From Treponema primitia ZAS-1 (GTDB taxonomy: Bacteria; Spirochaetota; Spirochaetia; Treponematales; Breznakiellaceae), in assembly GCF_000297095.1 (NCBI RefSeq), contig NZ_AEEA01000025.1, forward strand, positions 1 through 64,000: 64,000 nt of DNA, read 5' to 3'. Positions 24,599-32,804 of this stretch are shown here, in pieces. Below the pieces are notes generated by a model. It did no database searches. It worked only from the letters and a program-made list of their open reading frames with translations, and was not told the origin of the DNA. The translations under genes were made by a program, and so were the position numbers. How positions within the stretch are numbered: position 1 is the first letter of the stretch; each line of letters starts with the position of its first letter.

Positions 24599-25810
24599 TC
24601 ATTCTCCTTCCCGCATGGTATAGTAGGTTTCCGCCCGGCTGATTTTGACGGCGCTGTAAATCGAAGCCAGGGGTCCCACTATGAAGGATAGGACCAGGCT
24701 TACGACGGTAATCCAAAGAAGCTCCAAGCCCCTGGGCTGAATATAGGGCAGCTGCAGCCGTAGGCTGATAAAAGTACTGAACGGAAATACCACCAACGCC
24801 GCAAGTGCCGTGCCGATAAGCCCCCCCGTTAGCCCGGTCAAGGCGGCTTCCTGCAATACAATGGCCGCCAACTTTTCCCTGGTAGCCCCTAATACCCGGA
24901 TAACGGCAAATTCTTTTTTTCGTTCATTGATCGATCCTGAAAATACCGCTCCCAACACCACCACTGCGAGGATCCAAAGGACCGCAGAAAAACCCTTGGC
25001 ATACGCGGTCAGTGCGGTCAGGCTTTCCGTAATTCCCTGAAACATTCTGCTTGAGGCGATAACATCCACCCCGGGGTTTTCATCCTTTATCAGCCTGCTG
25101 ACCTTGGTAATGTTACTATCCTTATCTAATCGTACTAAAATAGAAGAAATCGCCCCTTCCGGTTCCCGGTCGGCAATAAAGATATATCCCTCCTTATGAG
25201 CGGCATCCACCAAGTCACGGAGGGTATTCATGGTCATAAAAATAGATGTATCCAGCCCGGAGGCGGCTTTTCTCAGCTTTGCCGCTACCGGGTAGTCATG
25301 GTTAAAAAATTTCAAGGCTCCGGATTTTTGTACCGTGATTTCACTACCCACCACCATTTCTCCGTCCTTAATACCGTCATGCATAACCTCTGCAATCCAT
25401 GGCTGGACAACAAAATCGGTTTGGGGATCAAACCCGATAAGCTGAACCGGCAGAGAACAGCATTCATCCTCCAGGGAGGTCAGATAAAACTGGGGGCTTA
25501 GTTGTTTTATCCCGTCCACTTGGGCGATATTTTGAACCAGCGCCTGATTAAAATAAAAAACCTGGGGCTCTCCCCTGAGCAATAGGGCCGACGCCTTTTC
25601 ACTGTAACCCGAGGGGACCACCATCAGGTCTGCCCCAAAACGCTGGATCATACGATCTATACCGTTCCGCAGACTCGCGGTTAAGACTGCGCCGCTAAAA
25701 AGGGTAAAGGCCACAATAGCCGCTGCAATGACCAAGCAGGCAGTACGGAAGGGCTTATGCAGCAAATTACGGATCGCAATCCGCCTGGTTGTTAAAGATT
25801 TGTATCCCAT
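24599..25810 (-). CDS. ABC transporter permease (FtsX/MacB domain)
   Basis: 403-residue permease with the four-helix FtsX layout: one membrane segment near the N-terminus (TACLVIAAAIVAFTLFSGAVL), a large extracytoplasmic MacB-type domain, then three membrane segments at about residues 270-395. The intracellular turn after segment 2 reads GSINERKKEFAVIRVLGATREKL, the conserved ATPase coupling helix of this family. It lies between a DUF4418 gene and the ATPase. Substrate unknown; neighbours give no direct clue. Confidence 0.9.
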   Translation of the reverse strand: MGYKSLTTRRIAIRNLLHKPFRTACLVIAAAIVAFTLFSGAVLTASLRNGIDRMIQRFGADLMVVPSGYSEKASALLLRGEPQVFYFNQALVQNIAQVDGIKQLSPQFYLTSLEDECCSLPVQLIGFDPQTDFVVQPWIAEVMHDGIKDGEMVVGSEITVQKSGALKFFNHDYPVAAKLRKAASGLDTSIFMTMNTLRDLVDAAHKEGYIFIADREPEGAISSILVRLDKDSNITKVSRLIKDENPGVDVIASSRMFQGITESLTALTAYAKGFSAVLWILAVVVLGAVFSGSINERKKEFAVIRVLGATREKLAAIVLQEAALTGLTGGLIGTALAALVVFPFSTFISLRLQLPYIQPRGLELLWITVVSLVLSFIVGPLASIYSAVKISRAETYYTMREGE

Positions 25811-25823
25811 ATTTTTTCTCCTT

Positions 25824-26243
25824 TTATTTATTTAGTTTAGTTTTAACTAATATCAGACCATTAAGAATCGCTCCGAGGAGCAGAATATTACTCAGAACCG
25901 TGAGCGCCGGCAGGGCCAGAACCCGGCAGGAGGCGCGGCCGTGATCGCAAACCCCGATTAGGACCGTGGGGATGAACAGGGCCAACAGGGCGTTTAGAAA
26001 AATCCCAATACCCAGCCCTAGCCGGATTTGGGGAGATTTGAACCAAAAGTTTAAGGCGCCCAAAATTGCAATGACCAGACCTATACCCAATTCAGCCCGG
26101 GCGGTCCAGAAACATTTCATGATCATGGTTCCCACCACCTTGCACACGGGAAACAGGGTAAGTGGGCCAAGGGCGATAAAAAGGCCAATTATAATGAAAA
26201 AAACCGCGGAAATAGGAAGCGCGGAAATATGTTTTTTTGACAT
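25824..26243 (-). CDS. DUF4418-family membrane protein
   Basis: 139-residue protein with four predicted membrane segments (ISAVFFIIIGLFIALGPL; LGIGLVIAILGALNF; LGIGIFLNALLALFIPTVLIG; LTVLSNILLLGAILNGLILV) and a short loop with HGRASCRVLALPAL and Cys residues at TLFPVCK, MKCFW and GVCDHG. This pattern matches the DUF4418 family, which often travels with FtsX-like ABC transporters. First gene of the three-gene operon; promoter with inverted repeat lies just upstream. The paired cysteines may bind a metal or undergo oxidation, which is inference. Confidence 0.75.
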   Translation of the reverse strand: MSKKHISALPISAVFFIIIGLFIALGPLTLFPVCKVVGTMIMKCFWTARAELGIGLVIAILGALNFWFKSPQIRLGLGIGIFLNALLALFIPTVLIGVCDHGRASCRVLALPALTVLSNILLLGAILNGLILVKTKLNK

Positions 26244-26258
26244 ATATTCTCCTATATC

Positions 26259-26304
26259 TTAGTAAACTTAAGTAAATACTAGTTTATAATGAAAAATTTG
26301 TCAA
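26259..26304 (-). promoter_or_regulatory. promoter and inverted repeat of the DUF4418-ABC operon
   Basis: On the minus strand: TTGACA (26299-26304), a 17-base spacer, TAGTAT (26276-26281). The -10 forms one arm of an inverted repeat, TAGTA (26260-26264) and TACTA (26277-26281) separated by 12 bases, so a repressor binding it would block transcription. The gene starts about 16 bases further on. Confidence 0.6.
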
Positions 26305-26331
26305 TGGAAGAAATATCCATAATGTTCAATT

Positions 26332-26368
26332 AAAAAAGGGCTGCCCTTCTCAATACCGGACAGCCCTT
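26332..26368 (-). terminator. intrinsic terminator of the sulfhydrylase operon
   Basis: On the minus strand the stem AAGGGCTG pairs with CAGCCCTT around a 17-base loop and is followed by TTTTAATTG, 25 bases after the end of the O-acetylhomoserine sulfhydrylase frame. A complete rho-independent terminator. Confidence 0.85.
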
Positions 26369-26392
26369 CTCATTTCGCTCTTACTTCTCAGC

Positions 26393-27682
26393 TTACTTTA
26401 CCGCTTCAAAGCCCTGCTTCAGGTCGTCGATGATATCATCAATATGTTCGGTCCCGATGGACAGCCGCACGGTGTTGGGCTTTATGCCCTGGACCAACAG
26501 GTCCTTTTCTTCAACCTGGGAGTGGGTGGTGGAAGCCGGATGGATCACCAGGGACTTTACGTCCGCCACGTTAGCCAGGAGAGAGAAGAGGTGCAGTTCC
26601 TCGGTGAAGCGCTTGGCCTTTTCCGCGCCGCCCTTAAGCTCGATCGTAAAGATTGAACCGCCGCCCCGGGGGAAGTAGCGTAGGAAAAGATTATGGTCCC
26701 GGTGATCCGCCAGCAGCGGGTGATTCACCTTTTCTACCTGGGGATGGGTCTTGAGGAAGTCCAGCACCTTAACGGTATTGGACACATGGCGTTCCACTCG
26801 CAGGGATAGTGTTTCCAGTCCCTGGAGGAAGAGGAAAGCGTTGAAGGGAGAGAGGGCCGCGCCGGTATCCCGGAGCAGGGTGGTCCGCGCCTTGATGATG
26901 TAAGCCACGGGGCCCACAGCATCGGTAAAGACTACGCCATGGTAGCTGGGGTTCGGCTTACTGAGGCCGGGGAACTTATCGCTCGCTGCCCAATCGAACT
27001 TACCGCCATCCACGATAACCCCGCCAATGGAGGTTCCGTGCCCGCCGATAAACTTAGTAGCCGAATGGACCACGATGTCCGCTCCGTACTCAATGGGGGT
27101 TAAAAGATAGGGCGTAGCAAAGGTGTTGTCCACAATTACCGGGATACCGTGGCCGTGGGCGATCTTCGCCACCGCTTCAATATCAACCACCGATGAATTG
27201 GGGTTGCCCAGGGTTTCAAAGAAAATAGCTTTGGTGTTGGGCTTAATGGCCTTCTCAAAGTTTTCAGGCTTACTGCCGTCCACAAAGGTGGTCTCCACAC
27301 CGAGATCCTTAAAGGTGTTGGCGAAAAGATTGTAGGTACCGCCGTAGATCTGGAAATCAGAAACGATGTGATCCCCCGCTCTGGTGATATTCTGGATGGC
27401 GTAGGTGGTAGCGGCAGCCCCGGACGCGGTGGCCAGCGCGGCGACACCTTTTTCCAGGGCGGCGATCCGCTGCTCGAAGACATCCCAGGTGGGGTTCATG
27501 ATACGGGTGTAGATGTTCCCCCCTTCGCTCAGGGCAAAACGACCGGCGGCGGTTTTGGAATCCTTAAAGACATATGAGGATGTCTGATAGATAGGTACCG
27601 CCCGTGCATCGGTGGCGGAATCCGGCTTCTCCTGGCCCACATGGACCTGGAGGGTTTCAAACTTGTAATTCTTGTTTGCCAT
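26393..27682 (-). CDS. O-acetylhomoserine sulfhydrylase, from internal start
   Basis: PLP enzyme that makes homocysteine from O-acetylhomoserine and sulfide. From ATG 27680-27682 the protein is 429 residues, opens MANKNYKFETLQVHVGQE like free-standing family members, and has the PLP lysine in HSATKFIGGHG plus the Cys/Met-metabolism block around it, ending in TEHIDDIIDDLKQGF. A very strong ribosome binding site (AGAAGGAG, seven bases before ATG) sits inside the coding sequence of the upstream Fe-S domain. No stop codon separates the two, so the same frame also continues from 28498 as a fusion. Either a separate enzyme, a fusion, or both are made. Confidence 0.85.
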   Translation of the reverse strand: MANKNYKFETLQVHVGQEKPDSATDARAVPIYQTSSYVFKDSKTAAGRFALSEGGNIYTRIMNPTWDVFEQRIAALEKGVAALATASGAAATTYAIQNITRAGDHIVSDFQIYGGTYNLFANTFKDLGVETTFVDGSKPENFEKAIKPNTKAIFFETLGNPNSSVVDIEAVAKIAHGHGIPVIVDNTFATPYLLTPIEYGADIVVHSATKFIGGHGTSIGGVIVDGGKFDWAASDKFPGLSKPNPSYHGVVFTDAVGPVAYIIKARTTLLRDTGAALSPFNAFLFLQGLETLSLRVERHVSNTVKVLDFLKTHPQVEKVNHPLLADHRDHNLFLRYFPRGGGSIFTIELKGGAEKAKRFTEELHLFSLLANVADVKSLVIHPASTTHSQVEEKDLLVQGIKPNTVRLSIGTEHIDDIIDDLKQGFEAVK

Positions 27683-28498
27683 AATGTATCTCCTTCTGGC
27701 TTTATAGAATTCGGTAGCGTTCCTTTCTTTGGAACCAAAATTCTGAACATGGTAAAATCCCTCTTCGGAGATGGCCTTGTCCCCGTAGAGTTTCTTATCA
27801 TTCCCCACGGGGCACACCACGGTGCAGACCCCGCAGGGATAACGCAATTCCGTACGCAGAAACTGGTGGTACTGCGCGCACTTATACTTTTCCATATCGT
27901 TGATGATAGAATCCGGCCGGGGTGTAAAGGCGCCGATGGGACAACCCCTTTGGCAGCGTCCGCAGCTGATGCAAAGCTCCTTCTCCTGCAAGGGGCTCCC
28001 GGTAAATTCCACATCGGTAATCACCGACACCCAGCGTACCCGGGGCCCGTACTCCGGCGTAAGGAGGCAGTGGTTAGCCCCGATGGTCCCCAGCCCGGCA
28101 TACTTGGCCGCCATAACCTGGGAGAAAGCCGCTTCCGGTTTTTTCACCAGGGCGGAAATCTCCCCATACCCGTCCCGGGGAAAAAAGTGCGCCCTATGGC
28201 CCAGGGAGAAAAGCAGGCTCGCCATCCTATAAGCCGCATCGTCCAGCAACCGGTTAGTAGTGTTGTACAGCTCGGAGTACAGATTAGACGGGGTAGTTTC
28301 CGCCATGGGCAGAAAGATAGGCACCCCGGCCACAATAACTGTTTTGCTCCACGGCCAAATACTTTGCGGGAAATATTCCCGGTGCTGATTCCCCGTCTCC
28401 TGCCACCGCTCCACCGGCGCAAAACCCAAAAGGCTTAACCCCAGTTGATCCGCATAAGAGACAATTTTTTCTTTCAGTTCATCATTACCGCTCATCAT
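26393..28498 (-). CDS. QueG-like double 4Fe-4S protein fused in frame to O-acetylhomoserine sulfhydrylase
   Basis: Open frame of 701 residues. Residues 1-272 resemble the epoxyqueuosine-reductase/reductive-dehalogenase-like ferredoxin proteins: a substrate domain (LSLLGFAPVERW, AAKYAGLGTIGANHCLLTPEYG) and two 4Fe-4S cluster sets, Cys176/179/182/186 and Cys222/225/229 with Cys207. Residues 273-701 are the sulfhydrylase. The join encodes RRRYI, which is the coding form of a perfect ribosome binding site. The start ATG at 28496-28498 overlaps the permease stop and has GGAG before it. QueG itself is about 380 residues with HEAT repeats, absent here. A role in releasing or reducing sulfur for the fused enzyme is my inference from context. 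Confidence 0.75.
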   Translation of the reverse strand: MMSGNDELKEKIVSYADQLGLSLLGFAPVERWQETGNQHREYFPQSIWPWSKTVIVAGVPIFLPMAETTPSNLYSELYNTTNRLLDDAAYRMASLLFSLGHRAHFFPRDGYGEISALVKKPEAAFSQVMAAKYAGLGTIGANHCLLTPEYGPRVRWVSVITDVEFTGSPLQEKELCISCGRCQRGCPIGAFTPRPDSIINDMEKYKCAQYHQFLRTELRYPCGVCTVVCPVGNDKKLYGDKAISEEGFYHVQNFGSKERNATEFYKARRRYIMANKNYKFETLQVHVGQEKPDSATDARAVPIYQTSSYVFKDSKTAAGRFALSEGGNIYTRIMNPTWDVFEQRIAALEKGVAALATASGAAATTYAIQNITRAGDHIVSDFQIYGGTYNLFANTFKDLGVETTFVDGSKPENFEKAIKPNTKAIFFETLGNPNSSVVDIEAVAKIAHGHGIPVIVDNTFATPYLLTPIEYGADIVVHSATKFIGGHGTSIGGVIVDGGKFDWAASDKFPGLSKPNPSYHGVVFTDAVGPVAYIIKARTTLLRDTGAALSPFNAFLFLQGLETLSLRVERHVSNTVKVLDFLKTHPQVEKVNHPLLADHRDHNLFLRYFPRGGGSIFTIELKGGAEKAKRFTEELHLFSLLANVADVKSLVIHPASTTHSQVEEKDLLVQGIKPNTVRLSIGTEHIDDIIDDLKQGFEAVK

Positions 28499-29307
28499 TA
28501 TTCTCCGGCGCGTATATCTTCTTTCCAGGAAGTAAAGAACCGTTCAATGGTATGGAGCACATAGTTCAGTCCCAGGCCCAACACGGCGAGCATCACAATC
28601 CCCCCGTACATCTCCGGTGTGTTAAAGGTTTGCTCCGAATAGATTACCAGATATCCCAGCCCCGATGTAGCCCCTATCATCTCGGCGGCAACCACCGCCA
28701 TGACGCAGTAGGATCCCCCCAAGCGTATACCCGTAAAGATTTCCGGCGCCGCTGCAGGGAGGACGATGTTAAGAAAGATGTATCTTTTAGAAGCCCCCAT
28801 GGAAACAACGGAGCGGACCAGTACCTTGTCTATGTTTTTTACCCCCGTGGCGGTATTGAGCAGTACCGGCCACAGACTGGCCCAAAAGATGATGATCGTC
28901 TTTGAAAGTTCCCCCAGGCCGAAGAACAAAATGAAAACCGGGAACAGGGCAAAGGCGGACATTTGACGAAAGGACTGGAAAAGCAAGTTGAGGTACCGGT
29001 CAATGTTTTTGAAATACCCGATGAAAAGCCCCAGCACGACCCCCACCGCCGCGGAAACCGAAAGGCCCACCACCGCCCTCCTCAGGCTGATGAAAAAATG
29101 TTTGGACAGATCGCCGCGCCACGCCATGAGGTACAAGGCCCGGAGTACCGCCGAGGGAGGAGACAGATAAGTGGCCCTGACCAGATGAAACCGGGGAGCT
29201 AATTCCCAGAGGGCTATAAAGAGGATAAGACCAATGCTGCGGGAGAAGAGATCCCCGCCCTTTTCGTAGAGCATCTTGCGATACTTCGTAACGCTTAGCC
29301 GTTTCAT
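28498..29307 (-). CDS. SsuC/TauC-like ABC transporter permease
   Basis: Inner-membrane permease of the nitrate/sulfonate/taurine family, 269 residues from the ATG at 29305-29307 (MKRLSVTKYRK), which overlaps the ATPase stop as ATGA. Six membrane segments; the EAA loop reads VSMGASKRYIFLNIVLPAAAPEIFTGIRLG, and the later AEMIGATSGLGYLVIYSEQTF is typical of SsuC. An ATG at 29361 would add 18 residues without membrane features and lie well inside the ATPase gene. Substrate likely an organosulfur compound, given the sulfhydrylase that follows, but thiamin-precursor and other ligands occur in this family. Confidence 0.88.
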   Translation of the reverse strand: MKRLSVTKYRKMLYEKGGDLFSRSIGLILFIALWELAPRFHLVRATYLSPPSAVLRALYLMAWRGDLSKHFFISLRRAVVGLSVSAAVGVVLGLFIGYFKNIDRYLNLLFQSFRQMSAFALFPVFILFFGLGELSKTIIIFWASLWPVLLNTATGVKNIDKVLVRSVVSMGASKRYIFLNIVLPAAAPEIFTGIRLGGSYCVMAVVAAEMIGATSGLGYLVIYSEQTFNTPEMYGGIVMLAVLGLGLNYVLHTIERFFTSWKEDIRAGE

Positions 29308-30107
29308 AGGTAGGCTCCGAAACTCTGGACTTGCAGTACTTCCTGCTGCAGGAGCTCCCACACATTTTTCCTGATCCGGGCGAATTCCACCGAGTTGCGT
29401 ATTTCCTCAGTCCGGGGCCGCGGGAGGTCAATGGGGAAAATCTCCTTGATATGTCCCGGACGGGAACTCATAAAGGCCACCCGGTCCGAAAGGAGTATGG
29501 CCTCATCAATACTGTGGGTAACAAACACGATGGTTTTTTTATCCGCCTCCCAGATTCGCAGTAATTCTATCTGCAGGGTCTCCCGGGTCTGGGCATCCAG
29601 GGCGGCGAAGGGCTCGTCCATGAGGAGCAGGTCCGGGTGATAGGCTAAAACCCGAGCTATGGCCACCCGCTGGCGCATACCGCCGGAAAGCTGATGGGGA
29701 TACTGATTTTCAAAGGCCGATAAACCCACCAAATCCAGGTAGTGGTGCGCGATCTTCCGGCGTTCCTTACGTTCCACCTTGCGGATCTCCAGGGCCACCT
29801 CCAGATTCCGTATCACCGTGCGCCAGGGGAGCAGGGCATAGCTTTGAAACACAATACCCCGGTTAAAGCTGTGCTTTTCCAGGGGCTTTGTGTCCACCAG
29901 GATCTCCCCCTGGTCGTAATCGTCCAGGCCCGCCAGGATATTGAGGAAGGTTGACTTCCCGCATCCCGAGGGTCCAAGGAGGGAAAGGAATTCCCCCTCA
30001 TTGATATCCAGATCAAAATTATCCAACACCGTAAGTTTTTCTTTTTTACCGAGGCTGTTTTTAATCTGAAATTCCCGGTGTACCTGCCGGGCCTGGATTT
30101 TTACCAT
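29304..30107 (-). CDS. SsuB/TauB-like ABC transporter ATP-binding protein
   Basis: 267-residue ATPase of the nitrate/sulfonate group: Walker A LGPSGCGKST, Q-loop VFQSYALLPWRTV, signature LSGGMRQRV, Walker B LLLMDEPFAALDAQTR, switch His in FVTHSIDEA. All catalytic residues present. It starts ten bases after the binding-protein stop and its end overlaps the permease start, so translation is coupled through the operon. Confidence 0.93.
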   Translation of the reverse strand: MVKIQARQVHREFQIKNSLGKKEKLTVLDNFDLDINEGEFLSLLGPSGCGKSTFLNILAGLDDYDQGEILVDTKPLEKHSFNRGIVFQSYALLPWRTVIRNLEVALEIRKVERKERRKIAHHYLDLVGLSAFENQYPHQLSGGMRQRVAIARVLAYHPDLLLMDEPFAALDAQTRETLQIELLRIWEADKKTIVFVTHSIDEAILLSDRVAFMSSRPGHIKEIFPIDLPRPRTEEIRNSVEFARIRKNVWELLQQEVLQVQSFGAYL

Positions 30108-30117
30108 AACCGTATCA

Positions 30118-31107
30118 TTACACCTTATTCGCCGGATTAAGCTGATTAGTGAAAACCTGGTTCGGCTTAACCTGGCCGGGGGTCAATTTCTTTTCCGCCT
30201 CAAGCCGATCAAGCCAGTACTGGACGTTCAGGTCCGGAATGATTTGGTCCGGATAGAACTCGAACATTTCGGTTTCCTCTAGTTTAAAACCAAAGCGCTT
30301 GGCCATCAAGGCCCGGGCTTCTTCCCGGTGGTCGTTGTTCCACTGGGCTGCCCGTGAGAGGATTTCCGTCAACTCCGTCACTGCCTCGGGGTGATCCTTG
30401 AGGAATTTCCCGCTCACCGAGTAGGGGCACATGCCGCTGATCCCGCCGTCGATATCCCAGTCACTAAAGAGAAGCCGGAAGTCGGTGGTATTAGCGCTGG
30501 CCCTGCCCGAAGACAGGGGGTGGATGATGGCAACATCCGTGTCCCCTCTTAGCAGCGGCACTTCCTGCTCAGCATCCGGGGCGGTGCTCATTTTAATGGA
30601 ACTGGGATCAACCCCGTTATCCAGGGCGTATTTTTTAGTCACATATTCGGAGCAGGCCCCAAAACTGTTGATCCCCAGGGTCTTTCCACCAAATTCTTTG
30701 ATAGACTGGATATTCGAATTGGCCGTAACAAAGTACTTCATATGAGGATTAGCCTGGGTAGATTTACTACCCGCTGCAAAGATTTTAATGTCGGCGCCGC
30801 TGGCCACCGCCGCCACCACCAGCGGGGTATGACGGTTCGCCACATCCAGGTCGCCGGTAGTCAGGGCGGGAATCATCTGCCCTGCGGCGATCTGCCCCAC
30901 ATACTTAGGTTTAACCTTGGCGTTATCGAAGTAGCCCAGATCATCCGCCAGGTAGATCAGGTCATAATAAACCCATTCGGGGTATTTGAATTCTACCACC
31001 GCATTGGGATCCGATGGCTTCTGCTGCCCACCGCCGGCAAATACCGCCGATGGAGTGACAACCAGAGCCGCAAGGAAGAAAAACAGGAACTTTTCACATA
31101 ACTTCAT
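30118..31107 (-). CDS. SsuA/NMT1-like periplasmic binding protein
   Basis: Binding protein of the SsuA/TauA/ThiY superfamily, 329 residues from the ATG at 31105-31107. The signal peptide (LFFFLAALVVTPSAVFAGG) ends in an AXA site, no lipobox. Key blocks: YYDLIYLADDLGYFDNAKV, GQMIPALTTGDLDVA, SIKEFGGKTLGINSFGACSEYVTKKYAL and LRGDTDVAIIHPL. An ATG 39 bases upstream would only add a charged leader (MFYIYYERRNKKK). The AGGAG motif sits about 13 bases before the chosen ATG, a loose fit. First gene of the operon that ends with the sulfhydrylase. Confidence 0.86.
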   Translation of the reverse strand: MKLCEKFLFFFLAALVVTPSAVFAGGGQQKPSDPNAVVEFKYPEWVYYDLIYLADDLGYFDNAKVKPKYVGQIAAGQMIPALTTGDLDVANRHTPLVVAAVASGADIKIFAAGSKSTQANPHMKYFVTANSNIQSIKEFGGKTLGINSFGACSEYVTKKYALDNGVDPSSIKMSTAPDAEQEVPLLRGDTDVAIIHPLSSGRASANTTDFRLLFSDWDIDGGISGMCPYSVSGKFLKDHPEAVTELTEILSRAAQWNNDHREEARALMAKRFGFKLEETEMFEFYPDQIIPDLNVQYWLDRLEAEKKLTPGQVKPNQVFTNQLNPANKV

Positions 31108-31161
31108 CTTTTTCTTATTTCTCCTTTCATAATAGATATAAAACACATAGGTTTAGTATGC

Positions 31162-31202
31162 TTTACTTGTACCAATTTATACTATATACTTATTAATGTC
31201 AA
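31162..31202. promoter_or_regulatory. overlapping divergent promoters (ccdA and sulfur operon)
   Basis: Plus strand: TTTACT (31162-31167), 17 bases, TATACT (31185-31190), leading to ccdA. Minus strand: TTGACA (31197-31202), 17 bases, TAAATT (31174-31179), leading to the binding-protein gene. The two overlap almost completely, so RNA polymerase can serve only one at a time or a common regulator acts on both. Confidence 0.55.
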
Positions 31203-31224
31203 CAATTTTTTGTAGAGGAAAAAC

Positions 31225-32142
31225 ATGTTTCACCAGGTGTCCATCCTGCTGGCCTTTGGGGCGGGCCTGCTTTCGTTCCTATCCCCCTGTATATTACCCC
31301 TGATCCCCTCCTATCTCGCCTTCCTTGGCGGTATGGCAAACAAACGCCACCTGGTTGCGGCAACCCTAAGCTTTATCCTGGGGTTCAGCGTGGTCTTTAC
31401 CGTCCTGAGCATACTCTTTTCGGGAACCTTTCTCCTTTTAGGCGGAGCAGCCCGGTATATCAACATAGCGGCGGGGATCATGGTCATCCTCCTTGGCTTG
31501 AATGTCCTCTTCGACTTTCTTAAATTCCTGAATTACGAAAAACGGGCAACGCTTACCGGACGTCCCAAGGGCTTGGCCGGGGCTTTCCTGGTGGGTATCG
31601 CCTTTGGCGCAGGCTGGAGTCCCTGTGTAGGGCCCATCCTGGGCAGCATACTCCTCATGGCCGGGCAAAGCGGAAAAGCCGGTCAGGCTATGCTGTACTT
31701 GGCGGTGTATTCCGCCGGGCTGGGGCTGCCCTTTCTGGCTGCGGCGGTCTTTTTTAACCGCTTTCTCAGGGGCGCTGCAAAACTCCGCTCCCACCTGCCC
31801 CTGATAAAACGGATCAGCGGAATCTTCCTCATCGGTATCGGTATTTTCATCCTCCTGGGCCAGTACCAGCGGCTGAATATCTTCCTGCTAAAAGCTGAAT
31901 ATGCCTTCTCGTCCTGGGCTAAAACCGGGGGTCTCCCGGCACGTCTTTTGCCGGCCATCTTCTTTTTCATTATCGCCGCCTTACCCCCGGTGTTCCGGCT
32001 CCTCAAGAGACGACCCCTGCGGTCCTGGCCGCTTATCATTTTTTCCGGTATCTTTAGTATCCTGGGTATTGTCCAGGCTGCGGGAATGCTGGACAGCGCG
32101 GGTCTCATTGCCCGCTGGCTGCTCTACCGGCAGACCATATAG
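31225..32142 (+). CDS. ccdA: CcdA-type thiol-disulfide transmembrane electron carrier
   Basis: Passes electrons from cytoplasmic thioredoxin across the inner membrane to periplasmic thioredoxin-like proteins. 305 residues with about seven to eight hydrophobic segments. The two redox cysteines sit in the family motifs SPCILPLIPSYLAFLGG (about residue 23) and WSPCVGPILGSILLMAG (about 133). Tandem with a TlpA-like lipoprotein ten bases on, its probable electron acceptor. Divergent from the sulfur operon, with overlapping promoters. Confidence 0.93.
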   Translation: MFHQVSILLAFGAGLLSFLSPCILPLIPSYLAFLGGMANKRHLVAATLSFILGFSVVFTVLSILFSGTFLLLGGAARYINIAAGIMVILLGLNVLFDFLKFLNYEKRATLTGRPKGLAGAFLVGIAFGAGWSPCVGPILGSILLMAGQSGKAGQAMLYLAVYSAGLGLPFLAAAVFFNRFLRGAAKLRSHLPLIKRISGIFLIGIGIFILLGQYQRLNIFLLKAEYAFSSWAKTGGLPARLLPAIFFFIIAALPPVFRLLKRRPLRSWPLIIFSGIFSILGIVQAAGMLDSAGLIARWLLYRQTI

Positions 32143-32152
32143 GAGTTTAACA

Positions 32153-32797
32153 ATGATAAACAAACAGTTTTTATGCGCCCTGTTCATTTTGGGAGCCCTG
32201 CTGCTCTTCCCCCAGTGCGTTCCAGCCAAAGGGGCGTCACAAAAAAACAACGATACCACCGGCACGGCGGCTCCGGCGGAAGAAATCGATTGGGATTCCC
32301 TGCCGGAAATAGACCCGGGTGTAAAACAGGCTTTCGAAGAACTGGGCATTCCGGTTGTAGACCGGCCTATTCCTATATTTGACTTTTCCGCAGAGCTATT
32401 AGACGGATCTTTCATCAAACTATCGGATTTCAAGGGCAAGGTGGTATTCCTCAATTTCTGGGCTACCTGGTGCGGCCCCTGCAGAATGGAAATGCCCTCC
32501 ATGGAAATCCTGTACCGACGCTTTAAAGATCAGGGGCTTGAGATCCTGGCAGTAGATGTCCGGGAAAGTAAAAAAGACGTCGCCGCCTTTATGGACGAGC
32601 TCGACCTTAGTTTTCCTGCGGCCCTGGACCCCAGGGGAGATATTGCGGCGATCTACGGAATTGAAGCTTTCCCCACAACGTACATCATAGGCCGGGATGG
32701 GAGGATCATCACCAGACTTGTGGGGGCGATAAACTGGGATATCCCGGAGCTAATTGAGCTCTTTCAGATTTTGCTGAAAGTTCCGGCGGCAGAGTAA
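32153..32797 (+). CDS. TlpA/ResA-like periplasmic thioredoxin
   Basis: Extracytoplasmic thioredoxin-fold protein, 214 residues from the ATG at 32153 (the frame is open further upstream inside ccdA, but GGAG lies just before this ATG and a signal sequence follows it). The N-terminal hydrophobic segment ends FPQC, a poor but possible spirochaete lipobox. After a linker comes an AhpC/TSA-like fold with DFKGKVVFLNFWATWCGPCRMEMPSM, the redox WCGPC motif, and cis-Pro in AFPTTYII. It should receive electrons from CcdA and reduce periplasmic disulfides. Confidence 0.9.
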   Translation: MINKQFLCALFILGALLLFPQCVPAKGASQKNNDTTGTAAPAEEIDWDSLPEIDPGVKQAFEELGIPVVDRPIPIFDFSAELLDGSFIKLSDFKGKVVFLNFWATWCGPCRMEMPSMEILYRRFKDQGLEILAVDVRESKKDVAAFMDELDLSFPAALDPRGDIAAIYGIEAFPTTYIIGRDGRIITRLVGAINWDIPELIELFQILLKVPAAE

Positions 32798-32804
32798 ATC
32801 CCTA

